DNA of 19,804 nucleotides from Acidimicrobiaceae bacterium (lineage in GTDB: Bacteria; Actinomycetota; Acidimicrobiia; Acidimicrobiales; UBA8190), in contig DMNK01000069.1 of assembly GCA_003453695.1 (NCBI GenBank), positions 1-19,804 on the forward strand, written 5' to 3'. The translations under genes and the position numbers were made by a program. Shown here in pieces: positions 6,334 to 13,500 of the stretch. The notes under the pieces were generated by a model, which saw only the letters and a list, made by a program, of their open reading frames with translations, was not told where the DNA came from and did no database searches. Positions within the stretch are counted from its first letter, which is position 1. The number at the start of each line of letters is the position of its first letter.

Positions 6334-6417
6334 CGGAGGGAGGGGGATTCGAACCCCCGGGCCTTGTGGGCCAAGGCTTTTCAAGAGCCTCGCATTCGTC
6401 CGCTCTGCCATCCCTCC
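6334..6417 (-). tRNA. tRNA-Ser(UGA): tRNA-Ser (anticodon UGA)
   Basis: Read on the minus strand, GGAGGGA (6417-6411) pairs with TCCCTCC (6341-6335), with G at 6334 as discriminator base. The anticodon stem AGGCT/AGCCT encloses the loop CTTGAAA, anticodon TGA, which decodes UCA and other UCN codons. A long variable arm (type II tRNA, as in Ser and Leu) precedes a T-arm with the loop GGTTCGAATCC. CCA is not encoded. The gene starts 22 bases after the pheA stop on the same strand, so it may be read from a promoter inside pheA or co-transcribed. Its 3' end is the probable attachment site of the neighbouring integrase. Confidence 0.95.
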
Positions 6418-6439
6418 CGGATGGGAGCCAGGGTAGCGC

Positions 6440-7387
6440 TCACCTCTCGCGGATCTGGGAGCGCAGCCCTGCCATCCATTGCTCGGCGTCGCGCCACGCC
6501 GCATCGGCCTCTCGGCGAAGGTGGTCCCCCCTGCTGCCGGCGGCGGGGTAGGACCCGAGGAACTTCACCCCTGCCTGCTCGGCGTGCAGCACCCGCAGGC
6601 AGTCAGCCACCACCTCGTCGGCGATGTGGCCCTGCAGGTCGATGAGAAAGCAGTAGTCCCCGAGGCCGCGCTTGGTGGGTCGTGACTCGAGCTTTGTCAG
6701 GTTGATGCTTCGGGCCGAGAACTCGCTCAAGATGGCGTGCAAGCTCCCCGGGTGGTCCTCTCGCTGGAAGCACACGATGCTTGTCTTGTCGTGCCCCGTC
6801 GGGGCCGGCACCCCCGAGGCGGCCACCGCCACGAAGCGAGTCTGGTTGTCCGGATGGTCCTCCACCGCCGAGGCCAGGATGTCCAGGCCGTAGAGCTCGG
6901 CGGCCAGACGGGGGGCCAGCGCGGCGCTGTCTCGGCGCTTGTCCTCCCCGAGCAGCCGCGCCGCCTCGGCCGTCGAGTTGGTGGGGACGACCTCGACGCC
7001 GGGCAGGTGCTCGGCCAGGTAGCGGCGGCACTGGGCGCTGGCGTGGGGGAAGGAGAGCACCCGCTTGACGTCCCCCAGCGTCGTGCCCGGGATCGCCATG
7101 AGGTTCATATGGACGTCGAGGACGACCTCGCGCTGGATGAGCAGCTCCACCTCGAAGACCAGGCTGTCGACGGTGGCGTTCACCGTCCCCTCGATGGAGT
7201 TCTCGATGGGCACGAAGCCGAGGTCGGCTTGGCCGGTGCACACGGCCTCGACCACCTCGGCCAGGGTCGGCAGGGGCAGGACCTCGGCCTCGGCGAAGTC
7301 CGGCTGGGTGAACAGCGCCTCCTCGTTGAAGGTTCCCGCCGGCCCGAGAAACGCGATGGTCCGCCCCGGGGTCGCAGGCGGTGACAT
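6440..7387 (-). CDS. pheA: Prephenate dehydratase
   Basis: Converts prephenate to phenylpyruvate in phenylalanine biosynthesis, in the cytosol. The periplasmic-binding-protein-like catalytic domain spans about residues 8-190 and shows FLGPAGTFNEEAL at the start, VPIENSIEGTVNATVD in the middle and the catalytic TRF motif (NQTRFVAV). A C-terminal ACT domain (~200-280) with GSLHAILSEFSARSINLTKL and ESRPTK is the phenylalanine-binding regulatory domain. The total of 315 residues is normal for monofunctional PheA; no chorismate mutase domain is fused. I prefer ATG 7387 to ATG 7411 because the latter would overlap the divergent larB start at 7410. Only 22 bases then separate the two genes, so their promoters must lie within each other's coding sequence or share this gap. 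Confidence 0.93.
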   Translation of the reverse strand: MSPPATPGRTIAFLGPAGTFNEEALFTQPDFAEAEVLPLPTLAEVVEAVCTGQADLGFVPIENSIEGTVNATVDSLVFEVELLIQREVVLDVHMNLMAIPGTTLGDVKRVLSFPHASAQCRRYLAEHLPGVEVVPTNSTAEAARLLGEDKRRDSAALAPRLAAELYGLDILASAVEDHPDNQTRFVAVAASGVPAPTGHDKTSIVCFQREDHPGSLHAILSEFSARSINLTKLESRPTKRGLGDYCFLIDLQGHIADEVVADCLRVLHAEQAGVKFLGSYPAAGSRGDHLRREADAAWRDAEQWMAGLRSQIRER

Positions 7388-7409
7388 GGCCGGGCAGGAT
7401 AGTTGCGCC

Positions 7410-8156
7410 ATGGACGAACCCGCCCTCCGTCAGCTGCTGGACGACGTGCGCAGCGGTGCCGTCCATCCCGATGACGCCGTGCGGCGGCTGCGGCGGCTTC
7501 CCTTCGTCGAGCTGGGCTTCGCTCGGGTCGACCACCACCGGGCCTTGCGCCAGGGGATGGGCGAAGCGGTCTACGCCCCGGGCAAGACCCCCGAGCAGTG
7601 TGCCGCCATCGTGGCCGAGCTGTTGTCCGAACCGGGTGGCCCCGTGGTGCTCACCCGGGCCGGCTCCGACCACCTGGCCGCGGTGCTGGCGCGCTCGCCG
7701 GACGGGACCGTCACCGACACCGGCGCCCACTGTGTCGTGGCGTGGCGGGAGGCGCCGCCCCGGCCGGGGCGGGTGCTCCTCCTGACTGCCGGCACGTCGG
7801 ATCTGCCTGTGGCAGAGGAGTGCCGGGCCGTGCTGGTCGCCTACGGGGTGCATCCCACCCTCGTGTCCGACTGCGGCGTGGCCGGCGTGCACCGGCTGCT
7901 GGCATCCTTCGACGAGCTGGTCGACGCCGACGCGGTCGTGGTGGTGGCCGGGATGGAAGGGGCGTTGGCCAGCCTGGTGGCAGGAGTGACCCCTGCGCCG
8001 GTGGTGGCGGTGCCGACCTCAGCCGGCTACGGGGCCGGGCTCGAGGGTGTCACCGCACTGTTGGCCATGCATGCAAGCTGCGCCGCCGGGCTCACGGTGG
8101 TGGGTATCGACAACGGGTTCGGTGCCGCCTGCGCCGTCACCCGTCTCCTCCCGTGA
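7410..8156 (+). CDS. larB: LarB, pyridinium-3,5-biscarboxylic acid mononucleotide synthase
   Basis: LarB carboxylates and hydrolyses nicotinic acid adenine dinucleotide, the first step in making the nickel-pincer nucleotide (NPN) cofactor of lactate racemase and related enzymes. The 248-residue protein has an N-terminal helical region (LRQLLDDVRSGAVHPDDAVRRL, then the LGFARVDHHRALRQG segment typical of LarB) and a C-terminal PurE-like domain. The PurE-like domain carries LLTAGTSDLPVAEE, SDCGVAGVHRLL, VVVAGMEGALASLVAG and VPTSAGYGAG, all diagnostic for LarB. The start ATG 7410 is chosen because homologous sequence begins here; the upstream extension is antisense pheA. Its stop overlaps the larC GTG (GTGA), so the two are coupled. 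Confidence 0.92.
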   Translation: MDEPALRQLLDDVRSGAVHPDDAVRRLRRLPFVELGFARVDHHRALRQGMGEAVYAPGKTPEQCAAIVAELLSEPGGPVVLTRAGSDHLAAVLARSPDGTVTDTGAHCVVAWREAPPRPGRVLLLTAGTSDLPVAEECRAVLVAYGVHPTLVSDCGVAGVHRLLASFDELVDADAVVVVAGMEGALASLVAGVTPAPVVAVPTSAGYGAGLEGVTALLAMHASCAAGLTVVGIDNGFGAACAVTRLLP

Positions 8157-9391
8157 CCGAGACGGCGCCTCGCACCACCGCCTGGTTCCACTGTTTCGCC
8201 GGGATCGCCGGCGACATGGCGCTCGCCAGCTTGCTCGACGCCGGTGCCGATCTGGCCGAGGTGAGAGGCATCCTCGAGCGCCTTCCCCTCAGCGGGTGGC
8301 GCCTCGAGGTCGAGTCAGTGTTGCGCGCCGGGCTGGGAGCCACTCGAGCCGTGGTGGTGGTCAGCGACGACGTCGTGGTGCGTACCTACATGCACATCGT
8401 TGCCCTGGTGGAAGAGGCGCGGCTGCCTCCTCGGGTGGCCAGTCGCTCGCTCGCCACCTTCGCAGCCCTGGCCGGGGTCGAGGGGGAGCTGCATCGACGT
8501 CCGCCTGAGCGCGTGCACTTCCACGAGGTGGGGGGGCACGACACCTTGGTCGACGTGGTGGGCACCGCTGCCGCTCTCGAGGTCCTGGACGTCGACGAGG
8601 TGTTGTCGTCCCCGGTGGCGACCGGCACGGGCACGATTCGCAGCGCGCATGGCTTGCTCCCCAATCCCTCGCCGGCGGTGGTGCGCCTCCTGCGCGGTGC
8701 GCCCACCTACGGGCGGGATGTGGCGGTGGAGCTGACCACCCCCACCGGCGCCGCCCTGCTGTCCGCCCTGGCCTCCGGCTTCGGCCCCCTGCCCCCCATG
8801 CGCGTCGATTCGACCGGCTTCGGCGCCGGAACCCGCGATCTCGAGGGCCTGCCCAACTGCACCCAGGTGGTCGTGGGCGAAGCGCTGCCCGAAGAGGTCC
8901 AGCCCGGCCATCCGCTCGTGGTCCTCGAGACCAACGTCGACGACGCCACGGGTGAGACGCTGGCGCACGCCCTGGAGGTACTGCTCAGCGCCGGTGCTCT
9001 CGACGCCTGGATCACCCCGGTGCTCATGAAGAAGGGACGGCCCGGCCACACCGTGAGCGCCCTGGTCGACGTCGCTCTCGTCGAGTCGGTTCGTCACGCG
9101 CTTCGGTCGGAGACCGGCTCTCTCGGCGTGCGCAGCTGGCCGGTGGAGCGCTGGGCGGCGCGCCGCGAGTTCGACACGGTCATCGTGGACGGGATGCCGG
9201 TGCGGGTGAAGATCGGTCCGGGCCGGGTGAAGGCCGAGCATGCCGACGCGGCGAGGGTGGCGGCGCGCAGCGGTCGCCCCTTGCGTGAGGTCATCTCCGA
9301 CGCCGAGGGTCAGTGGCGCCTCCTGAAAGGGCGCCAGCCGGACCCCGAAGACCGCTTCCCGCCGCGGCCGGACGGGCCCGAGCCGGCCTAG
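8153..9391 (+). CDS. larC: LarC, nickel-pincer cofactor nickel insertase
   Basis: LarC inserts nickel into the pincer nucleotide in a CTP-dependent reaction, the last step of NPN synthesis. The 412-residue protein shows the LarC N-terminal FAGIAGDMALASLLDAG motif, HFHEVGGHDTLVDVVGT, and SPVATGTGTIRSAHG with LPNPSPA. The C-terminal half has LETNVDDATGETLAHALE, LMKKGRPGHTV and the segment ending KAEHADAARVAARSGRPLREV. In lactobacilli larC is split into two frames by a programmed frameshift; here it is one uninterrupted frame. The GTG start at 8153 overlaps the larB stop by four bases. A 7-bp hairpin follows it, before the next gene. No larE (sulfur donor) or larA (racemase) lies in the window. 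Confidence 0.92.
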   Translation: MTETAPRTTAWFHCFAGIAGDMALASLLDAGADLAEVRGILERLPLSGWRLEVESVLRAGLGATRAVVVVSDDVVVRTYMHIVALVEEARLPPRVASRSLATFAALAGVEGELHRRPPERVHFHEVGGHDTLVDVVGTAAALEVLDVDEVLSSPVATGTGTIRSAHGLLPNPSPAVVRLLRGAPTYGRDVAVELTTPTGAALLSALASGFGPLPPMRVDSTGFGAGTRDLEGLPNCTQVVVGEALPEEVQPGHPLVVLETNVDDATGETLAHALEVLLSAGALDAWITPVLMKKGRPGHTVSALVDVALVESVRHALRSETGSLGVRSWPVERWAARREFDTVIVDGMPVRVKIGPGRVKAEHADAARVAARSGRPLREVISDAEGQWRLLKGRQPDPEDRFPPRPDGPEPA

Positions 9392-9400
9392 CCACTGCGT

Positions 9401-9421
9401 CCGCCCGAGGCACCCGGGCGG
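9401..9421 (+). terminator. Hairpin between larC and the next gene
   Basis: CCGCCCG at 9401-9407 pairs with CGGGCGG at 9415-9421 across a 7-base loop, 10 bases after the larC stop and 14 bases before the next ATG. There is no U tract. It may be a weak terminator or attenuator tuning expression of the downstream genes relative to larBC. Confidence 0.4.
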
Positions 9422-9435
9422 TACCGTGGGACCTG

Positions 9436-9801
9436 ATGGCGTCGCCACCGGAGTCCGACGAGCCGCCTCGGGATCCCGAAGCGTGGAGCGACGAGCAGTG
9501 GCTCGCCTGGTTGGTCGACACCGACACCCTCGAAGCCGAGGAAGCCGCGTCAGACCGACGCGTGGTGGCCCGGTGGCGCGACCGGCCCAGCAGCCAGGTG
9601 CTGGGCGCGGCGATGCTCGGGCTGCATGACGCCATCTACGGCCGGCCCGACGACGAGGTGGTGATCGTCGAGGACTCCTCCGGCGACCCGCCCGGGGACG
9701 AGGACGCGCCCGTCGTGCACCTGGATCCCGACCGACCCGAACGCTCGGAGGTGGTGGTGCGCCGGCGGCGGGGCAGCAGGAGCCCCCGAGGCAGTGGCTG
9801 A
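9436..9801 (+). CDS. Small acidic hypothetical protein between larC and the PLP decarboxylase (121 aa)
   Basis: Not recognised. It is a soluble protein with ESDEPPRDPEAWSDEQWLAWLVDTDTLEAEE at its start, a central helix with SSQVLGAAMLGLHDAIYG, then a very acidic stretch (DDEVVIVEDSSGDPPGDED) and a basic Arg/Gly/Ser tail. The acidic middle and basic end suggest a flexible partner-binding tail. ATG 9436 begins the plausible protein; the in-frame extension upstream overlaps larC in a Pro/Ala/Arg-rich antisense-like composition. Its stop overlaps the start of the decarboxylase gene (GTG 9794), so it is probably in one transcript with it. Confidence 0.6.
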   Translation: MASPPESDEPPRDPEAWSDEQWLAWLVDTDTLEAEEAASDRRVVARWRDRPSSQVLGAAMLGLHDAIYGRPDDEVVIVEDSSGDPPGDEDAPVVHLDPDRPERSEVVVRRRRGSRSPRGSG

Positions 9802-11209
9802 ACCAGGCGGAGGCGGCCCGGCGTCCCACGGGGGCGGCGGGGCCGGCGTGCACGACATGTTCGCCTACGACGAGGGCCTCACCGACCTCGTCATCGACTA
9901 TTGCCGTCGGCGGCTCGGCCTCGATCCCGTTCCGCTCGACTTCGGCGGGGCCACCAAGGCATCGCTCGAAGGGGTCCTGGAGGGGATGATCCGGCCCGGC
10001 GGCCGCCCGCCCGAGGAGGTGCTGGAGGTGTTCGCCGACGAGCTGGCCACGGCGGTGATCTCCTGTGACAGCCCGCGCTTTCTCTCCTTCATCCCCGCTG
10101 CGCCCACCAAGGCCTCGCTGCTGTTCGACATGGTCGTCTCTTGCTCGTCGCTCCAGGGCACGTCGTGGCTGGAGGCGGCCGGAGCGGTGGCGGCCGAGAA
10201 CCAGGCCCTCGACGTCCTGGCCCAGCTGGCCGGGCTACCCGAGGGCGCCGGCGGCTGCTTCGTGTCGGGCGGGTCGATCGCCAATCTCTCTGCCCTGGTG
10301 GTGGCCCGCGACACGTCGCCGTGGGCGCGCAGCGCTTCCCCCGCCCGTCCCCGCGTGGCGGTCGGGGCGGAGTCGCACTCGTCGGTGGCACGGGCGCTGT
10401 CGATCATCGGGGCCACCCCGCTCGTGGTCCCGTCCCTCGATCACCGGCTCACCGGGGCGGCGCTCGGCCGTGCCCTCGAAGCCGAGGACGACACGAGCGA
10501 CGTGGTGGCGGTGGTAGCCACGGCCGGAACCACCAACGCCGGGATCGTCGACGACCTCGCCGGTGTGGCGCAGGTCGCCAGGGAACACCGGTTGTGGTTC
10601 CACGTCGACGCCGCCTACGGAGGCGCGGCGCTGTTCGCTCCGAGCGTCCGGCCCCTCTTCGCCGGCGTCGAGGAAGCCGACTCCCTCGTCATCGACCCCC
10701 ACAAGTGGCTCTTCGCCCCCTTCGACTGCGCCGGGTTGCTGTACCGCCACCCCGAGCTGGCCAAGTCGGTGCACGCCCAGATGGCGGCGTACCTCGAGAT
10801 CATCCACGACGTCGATCGTCCCGACATGTGGAACCCGAGCGACTACGCCATCCACCTCACCAGGCGGGCGAGAGGGTTGGCCCTGTGGTTCTCGCTGGCG
10901 GTGAACGGCACGGACGCCTACCGCCGCGCCGTGGAGTCGGTGCTCGAGACGACGCGGGCCGCTGCCCGTGTCGTCGAGCGGGCGCCGCACGTGGAGCTGG
11001 TGCGCGAACCGGACCTCTCGATCCTCCTCATCCGCCGCCCCGGCTGGGGTCCCGCCGAGTACCACGCCTGGTCGACCCGGCTGCTCGAGGAGCAGACCGC
11101 CTTCGTCACTCCCACGCTGTGGGAGGACGTCCCGGTCGCCCGCCTGGCCTTCCTCCACCCCCACACGACTCCGGGGATGGTCCAGGAGATCGTGGACTCC
11201 ATGGCGTGA
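9794..11209 (+). CDS. Group II pyridoxal-phosphate-dependent amino acid decarboxylase
   Basis: A fold-type I PLP enzyme of the aromatic amino acid / glutamate / diaminobutyrate decarboxylase family. The PLP-binding lysine is K304 in VIDPHKWLFAPFDCAGLLYR, and the pyridine-binding Asp is D272 in WFHVDAAYGGAALF. FLSFIPAAPTKASLLFD at ~95-110, FVSGGSIANLSAL near 155-170 (phosphate contacts) and an ATAGTTNAGIVDDL loop complete the signature. Length (471) is normal. The substrate cannot be read from sequence; tyrosine, tryptophan, aspartate and diaminobutyrate are possible. The annotated GTG 9794 gives a low-complexity Gly-rich start; GTG 9848 or ATG 9857 would begin closer to the conserved region. 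It overlaps the preceding gene and is convergent, 18 bases away, with an agmatinase-family gene. Confidence 0.88.
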   Translation: MAEPGGGGPASHGGGGAGVHDMFAYDEGLTDLVIDYCRRRLGLDPVPLDFGGATKASLEGVLEGMIRPGGRPPEEVLEVFADELATAVISCDSPRFLSFIPAAPTKASLLFDMVVSCSSLQGTSWLEAAGAVAAENQALDVLAQLAGLPEGAGGCFVSGGSIANLSALVVARDTSPWARSASPARPRVAVGAESHSSVARALSIIGATPLVVPSLDHRLTGAALGRALEAEDDTSDVVAVVATAGTTNAGIVDDLAGVAQVAREHRLWFHVDAAYGGAALFAPSVRPLFAGVEEADSLVIDPHKWLFAPFDCAGLLYRHPELAKSVHAQMAAYLEIIHDVDRPDMWNPSDYAIHLTRRARGLALWFSLAVNGTDAYRRAVESVLETTRAAARVVERAPHVELVREPDLSILLIRRPGWGPAEYHAWSTRLLEEQTAFVTPTLWEDVPVARLAFLHPHTTPGMVQEIVDSMA

Positions 11210-11227
11210 GCCCTCGCCCGGTGTGCG

Positions 11228-12241
11228 TCAGCTCCCGCCGCGCCCTTCGAGGAGCGGGCCCGACGGCGGCCGGCGCTGGGCCTCGGGCCGCAACCGCCAC
11301 GCCACACCGGACAGCGCCTCCAACACGACCCGGTTGGCGAGATAGGCGGTGACGTCGGACTGGTCGTAGGGGGGAGAGACCTCGACCACGTCCATGCCGG
11401 CGAGGGGAACCTCCATGGCCACCCGGCGCACGGCGTCGAGGAGCTGGCGGCCGCTCAGCCCGCCCGGCTCCGGCGTCCCGGTCCCGGGAGCGAGGCCGGG
11501 ATCGACGACGTCGATGTCGACGGACAGGAAGACGCCCTTGCACCCGTCGACCGCCAGGGCCAGCGCCTCGTCCAGACAGGCGTCGAGCCCTCGACCGGTG
11601 ATCTCGCCCATCTCGTAGCTGCGCATGTGCTGGCCGGCCATCCAGTCGAGCGTGGGGGGATCGGGCCAGTAGCCCCGCAGGCCTATCTGCACGAAGCGGT
11701 CGCCGCGCACCGCTCCGGACTCGATGAGCCGTCGCATCGGGGTGCCGTGCCCGTACAGCGAGCCGAACTGCAGATCGCCGGTGTCGGCGTGGGCGTCGAA
11801 GTGCACCACCGAGACCTGGCCCCACCCCACGTGGGTGGCCACGGCGCTCACGTCGGGAAGGGCGATGGTGTGGTCACCGCCCAGCACGACGGGAAGCGCG
11901 CCGGTTGCCGCCACCTGTTCCACCGCCTGGCGCAGCCGCGCCAGTGAGGTCTCGATCTCGCCGGGGAGCATGGTGACGTCGCCCACGTCGACGACGCCGA
12001 GCTCCATGAGCGGGTCCACCCCCAGCCGCAGATGAGGACGCCGGGCGTCGTGCGGCAGGTAATCGGTCATGCGGATGGCGGCGGGGCCGAAGCGGCATCC
12101 CGGCCGGTGGGAGGTCCCGCCGTCGAAGGGGGCCCCGATCACCACCGCCTTGGCACCGCGCAGGCTGGCAGGATCGCCGAGGCTGGCGGCGGGAACCCCC
12201 AGGAAAGTGGCGGGTGGCCCGTACATGACGTCTGCCCCCAT
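11228..12241 (-). CDS. speB: Agmatinase-family ureohydrolase
   Basis: A binuclear-manganese ureohydrolase (arginase/agmatinase/guanidinobutyrase family), hydrolysing a guanidino compound to an amine and urea. The metal ligands are visible in order: GGDHTI, HFDAHADTGD and SVDIDVVDPG. Also typical are the N-terminal GAPFDGGTSHRPGCRFGP segment, the substrate-loop region SLYGHGTPMRRLIE and the C-terminal VEVSPPYDQSD. Agmatinase (putrescine formation) is the most likely assignment, but guanidinobutyrase and related enzymes share all these motifs. ATG 12241 gives 337 residues, normal for the family; the frame remains open upstream, but that part overlaps the divergent membrane protein gene. ATG 12226 is an alternative. 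Convergent with the PLP decarboxylase. Confidence 0.88.
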   Translation of the reverse strand: MGADVMYGPPATFLGVPAASLGDPASLRGAKAVVIGAPFDGGTSHRPGCRFGPAAIRMTDYLPHDARRPHLRLGVDPLMELGVVDVGDVTMLPGEIETSLARLRQAVEQVAATGALPVVLGGDHTIALPDVSAVATHVGWGQVSVVHFDAHADTGDLQFGSLYGHGTPMRRLIESGAVRGDRFVQIGLRGYWPDPPTLDWMAGQHMRSYEMGEITGRGLDACLDEALALAVDGCKGVFLSVDIDVVDPGLAPGTGTPEPGGLSGRQLLDAVRRVAMEVPLAGMDVVEVSPPYDQSDVTAYLANRVVLEALSGVAWRLRPEAQRRPPSGPLLEGRGGS

Positions 12242-12275
12242 GCAGCCATTCTCGCCGGGATGCAATGATCGCGGC

Positions 12276-13028
12276 GTGGATACGCCCTCAGGCGCGGTCC
12301 CGGCGATGGCGGAGGCGGCGGAGCTCGGCACGACGGCACCCTCGTTCGAGGAGCACGCTCTGGCGGCGGTGTCGCCGAGGATGCTGCTCCCGCAGATGCT
12401 CACCGGCGGTGTCGCACCGCTCGTCGCCTACGAGCTGTGCCGTCGAGGCGGGCTTTCGGACCCCACCTCGCTGGCCGTGTCGGCGGTCCCTCCGGCCCTC
12501 GCCATCATGGGGGAATGGGCGTGGCGGCGCCGGCTGAACGTGATCGGCATCATCGTCCTCACCGGCATCTTGATCGGGTTGGCAGCAGTGGGCTTCCTCA
12601 ACGGCAACGAACTGCTCCTCAAGATGCGCGAGTCGGTCGTGACCGGGATGTTCGGCGTCATCAGTCTGGCCACCTTGGCCCTGCCCATGCGCCCGGCCAT
12701 GTTCCACGTGGGCAAGGCCCTCGCCTCGGCGGGCGACCGGGAGAAGGGGAGGGAGTTCGCCTCGTTGTGGGAGCTGCCCCAGGCGCGACACACCTTTGTG
12801 ATGTTGACCCTGGTGTGGGGATTGGGCCTGCTCATCGAAGCCGGCGTGCGGGCCGTGCTGGCCTTGGAGCTGTCGACGGGCCGCTTCCTGGCTTCGGCGC
12901 CGGTGGTGGGATGGATCACGATCGGCTGTCTGCTGGCATGGACGTTCTCCTACACGCGTCGGTCCCGCCAACGGGCCGAGGCGGAAGCCGAGGCCGCCCA
13001 AGCCGCCGAGCCTGCGCAAGCCGTCTAG
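12276..13028 (+). CDS. VC0807-family-like integral membrane protein (250 aa)
   Basis: A membrane protein with about six predicted hydrophobic spans: MLTGGVAPLVAYEL, LAVSAVPPALAIMG, VIGIIVLTGILIGLAAVG, MFGVISLATLALPM, TFVMLTLVWGLGLLIEAG and VVGWITIGCLLAWTFSY. The pattern, with LTLVWGLGLLIEAGVR followed by a last span and a charged tail, resembles the poorly characterised VC0807/DUF3159-type proteins; no biochemical role is established. The C-terminal tail is Glu/Ala-rich. GTG 12276 is chosen because the extension upstream overlaps the divergent agmatinase gene. The gene ends in a CTAG shared with the stop codon of the convergent GNAT gene. Confidence 0.7.
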   Translation: MDTPSGAVPAMAEAAELGTTAPSFEEHALAAVSPRMLLPQMLTGGVAPLVAYELCRRGGLSDPTSLAVSAVPPALAIMGEWAWRRRLNVIGIIVLTGILIGLAAVGFLNGNELLLKMRESVVTGMFGVISLATLALPMRPAMFHVGKALASAGDREKGREFASLWELPQARHTFVMLTLVWGLGLLIEAGVRAVLALELSTGRFLASAPVVGWITIGCLLAWTFSYTRRSRQRAEAEAEAAQAAEPAQAV

Positions 13029-13480
13029 AGGCTGTAGCGGTACACGTTCGTCTGGCGTCGGACGAATCCGAGGTCCTGGTAGAGCCGGTTGGCATCCTCC
13101 CGGGACGGCCTCGACGTGAGGTCCACGGTGCGACAACCCATCTGCCCGGCCCGGGCGATGGCGGCACGCACGAGAGCCGAGCCCACGCCTCGTCCCCGCA
13201 TGGCCGTGTCGACCACCACGTCCTCGATCCAGGCCCGCAGACCGGTGGGGACGCGGAACACGGCAAGCGTGAGTGAGCCCACCACCTGATCGTCGTCGTC
13301 CCGGCGCGCCACGAAGAGGATGCTGGCCGGCGACCCGATCATCTCGCCGACCTCCTCCCCCGACAGGGCGGGCGCCGACGACGACAGTTGCGGCAGCAGC
13401 CGCTCGAGGGCGTCCACGACCTCGCTCTCGAGCGACGTGACCTCCTCGACCCTCACCGTGTCGACTCGATCCTCGGCCAT
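13025..13480 (-). CDS. GNAT-family N-acetyltransferase (151 aa)
   Basis: A single-domain acetyltransferase. The acetyl-CoA-binding motif A is clear in IEDVVVDTAMRGRGVGSALVRAAIARAG (the R-G-x-G-V-G-S pyrophosphate loop), preceded by a VVGSLTLAVFRVPTGLRA strand pair. It is followed by CRTVDLTSRPSREDANRLYQDLGF, a motif-B-like end with the Tyr often used as general acid. The substrate is unknown. It starts 20 bases after the stop of the CDF metal transporter gene on the same strand, so the two are probably co-transcribed. Its stop overlaps, in the palindrome CTAG, the stop of the facing membrane protein gene. Confidence 0.85.
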   Translation of the reverse strand: MAEDRVDTVRVEEVTSLESEVVDALERLLPQLSSSAPALSGEEVGEMIGSPASILFVARRDDDDQVVGSLTLAVFRVPTGLRAWIEDVVVDTAMRGRGVGSALVRAAIARAGQMGCRTVDLTSRPSREDANRLYQDLGFVRRQTNVYRYSL

Positions 13481-13500
13481 GGCGGGATCCTAAGACACGC

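Larger units (their letters stand above)
5093..6341 (-). mobile_element. Integrase end of a tRNA-Ser-inserted integrative element
   Basis: An intact tyrosine recombinase gene lies directly downstream of tRNA-Ser(UGA), both on the minus strand. This implies an element occupying the DNA to the left of the tRNA, with its attachment site in the tRNA 3' end. The genes from about 618 to 4821 are loosely packed, less GC-rich to the eye and mostly unknown, as expected for cargo. I found no second copy of the tRNA 3' end in bases 1-6330, so the other boundary is either beyond the left edge or lost. Only the integrase end is marked here. Confidence 0.6.

Noticed and set aside
8315..9853. A 512-codon minus-strand open frame
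   Set aside because: It is antisense to larC and the small protein gene, with Arg/His/Gly-rich composition and no family resemblance.
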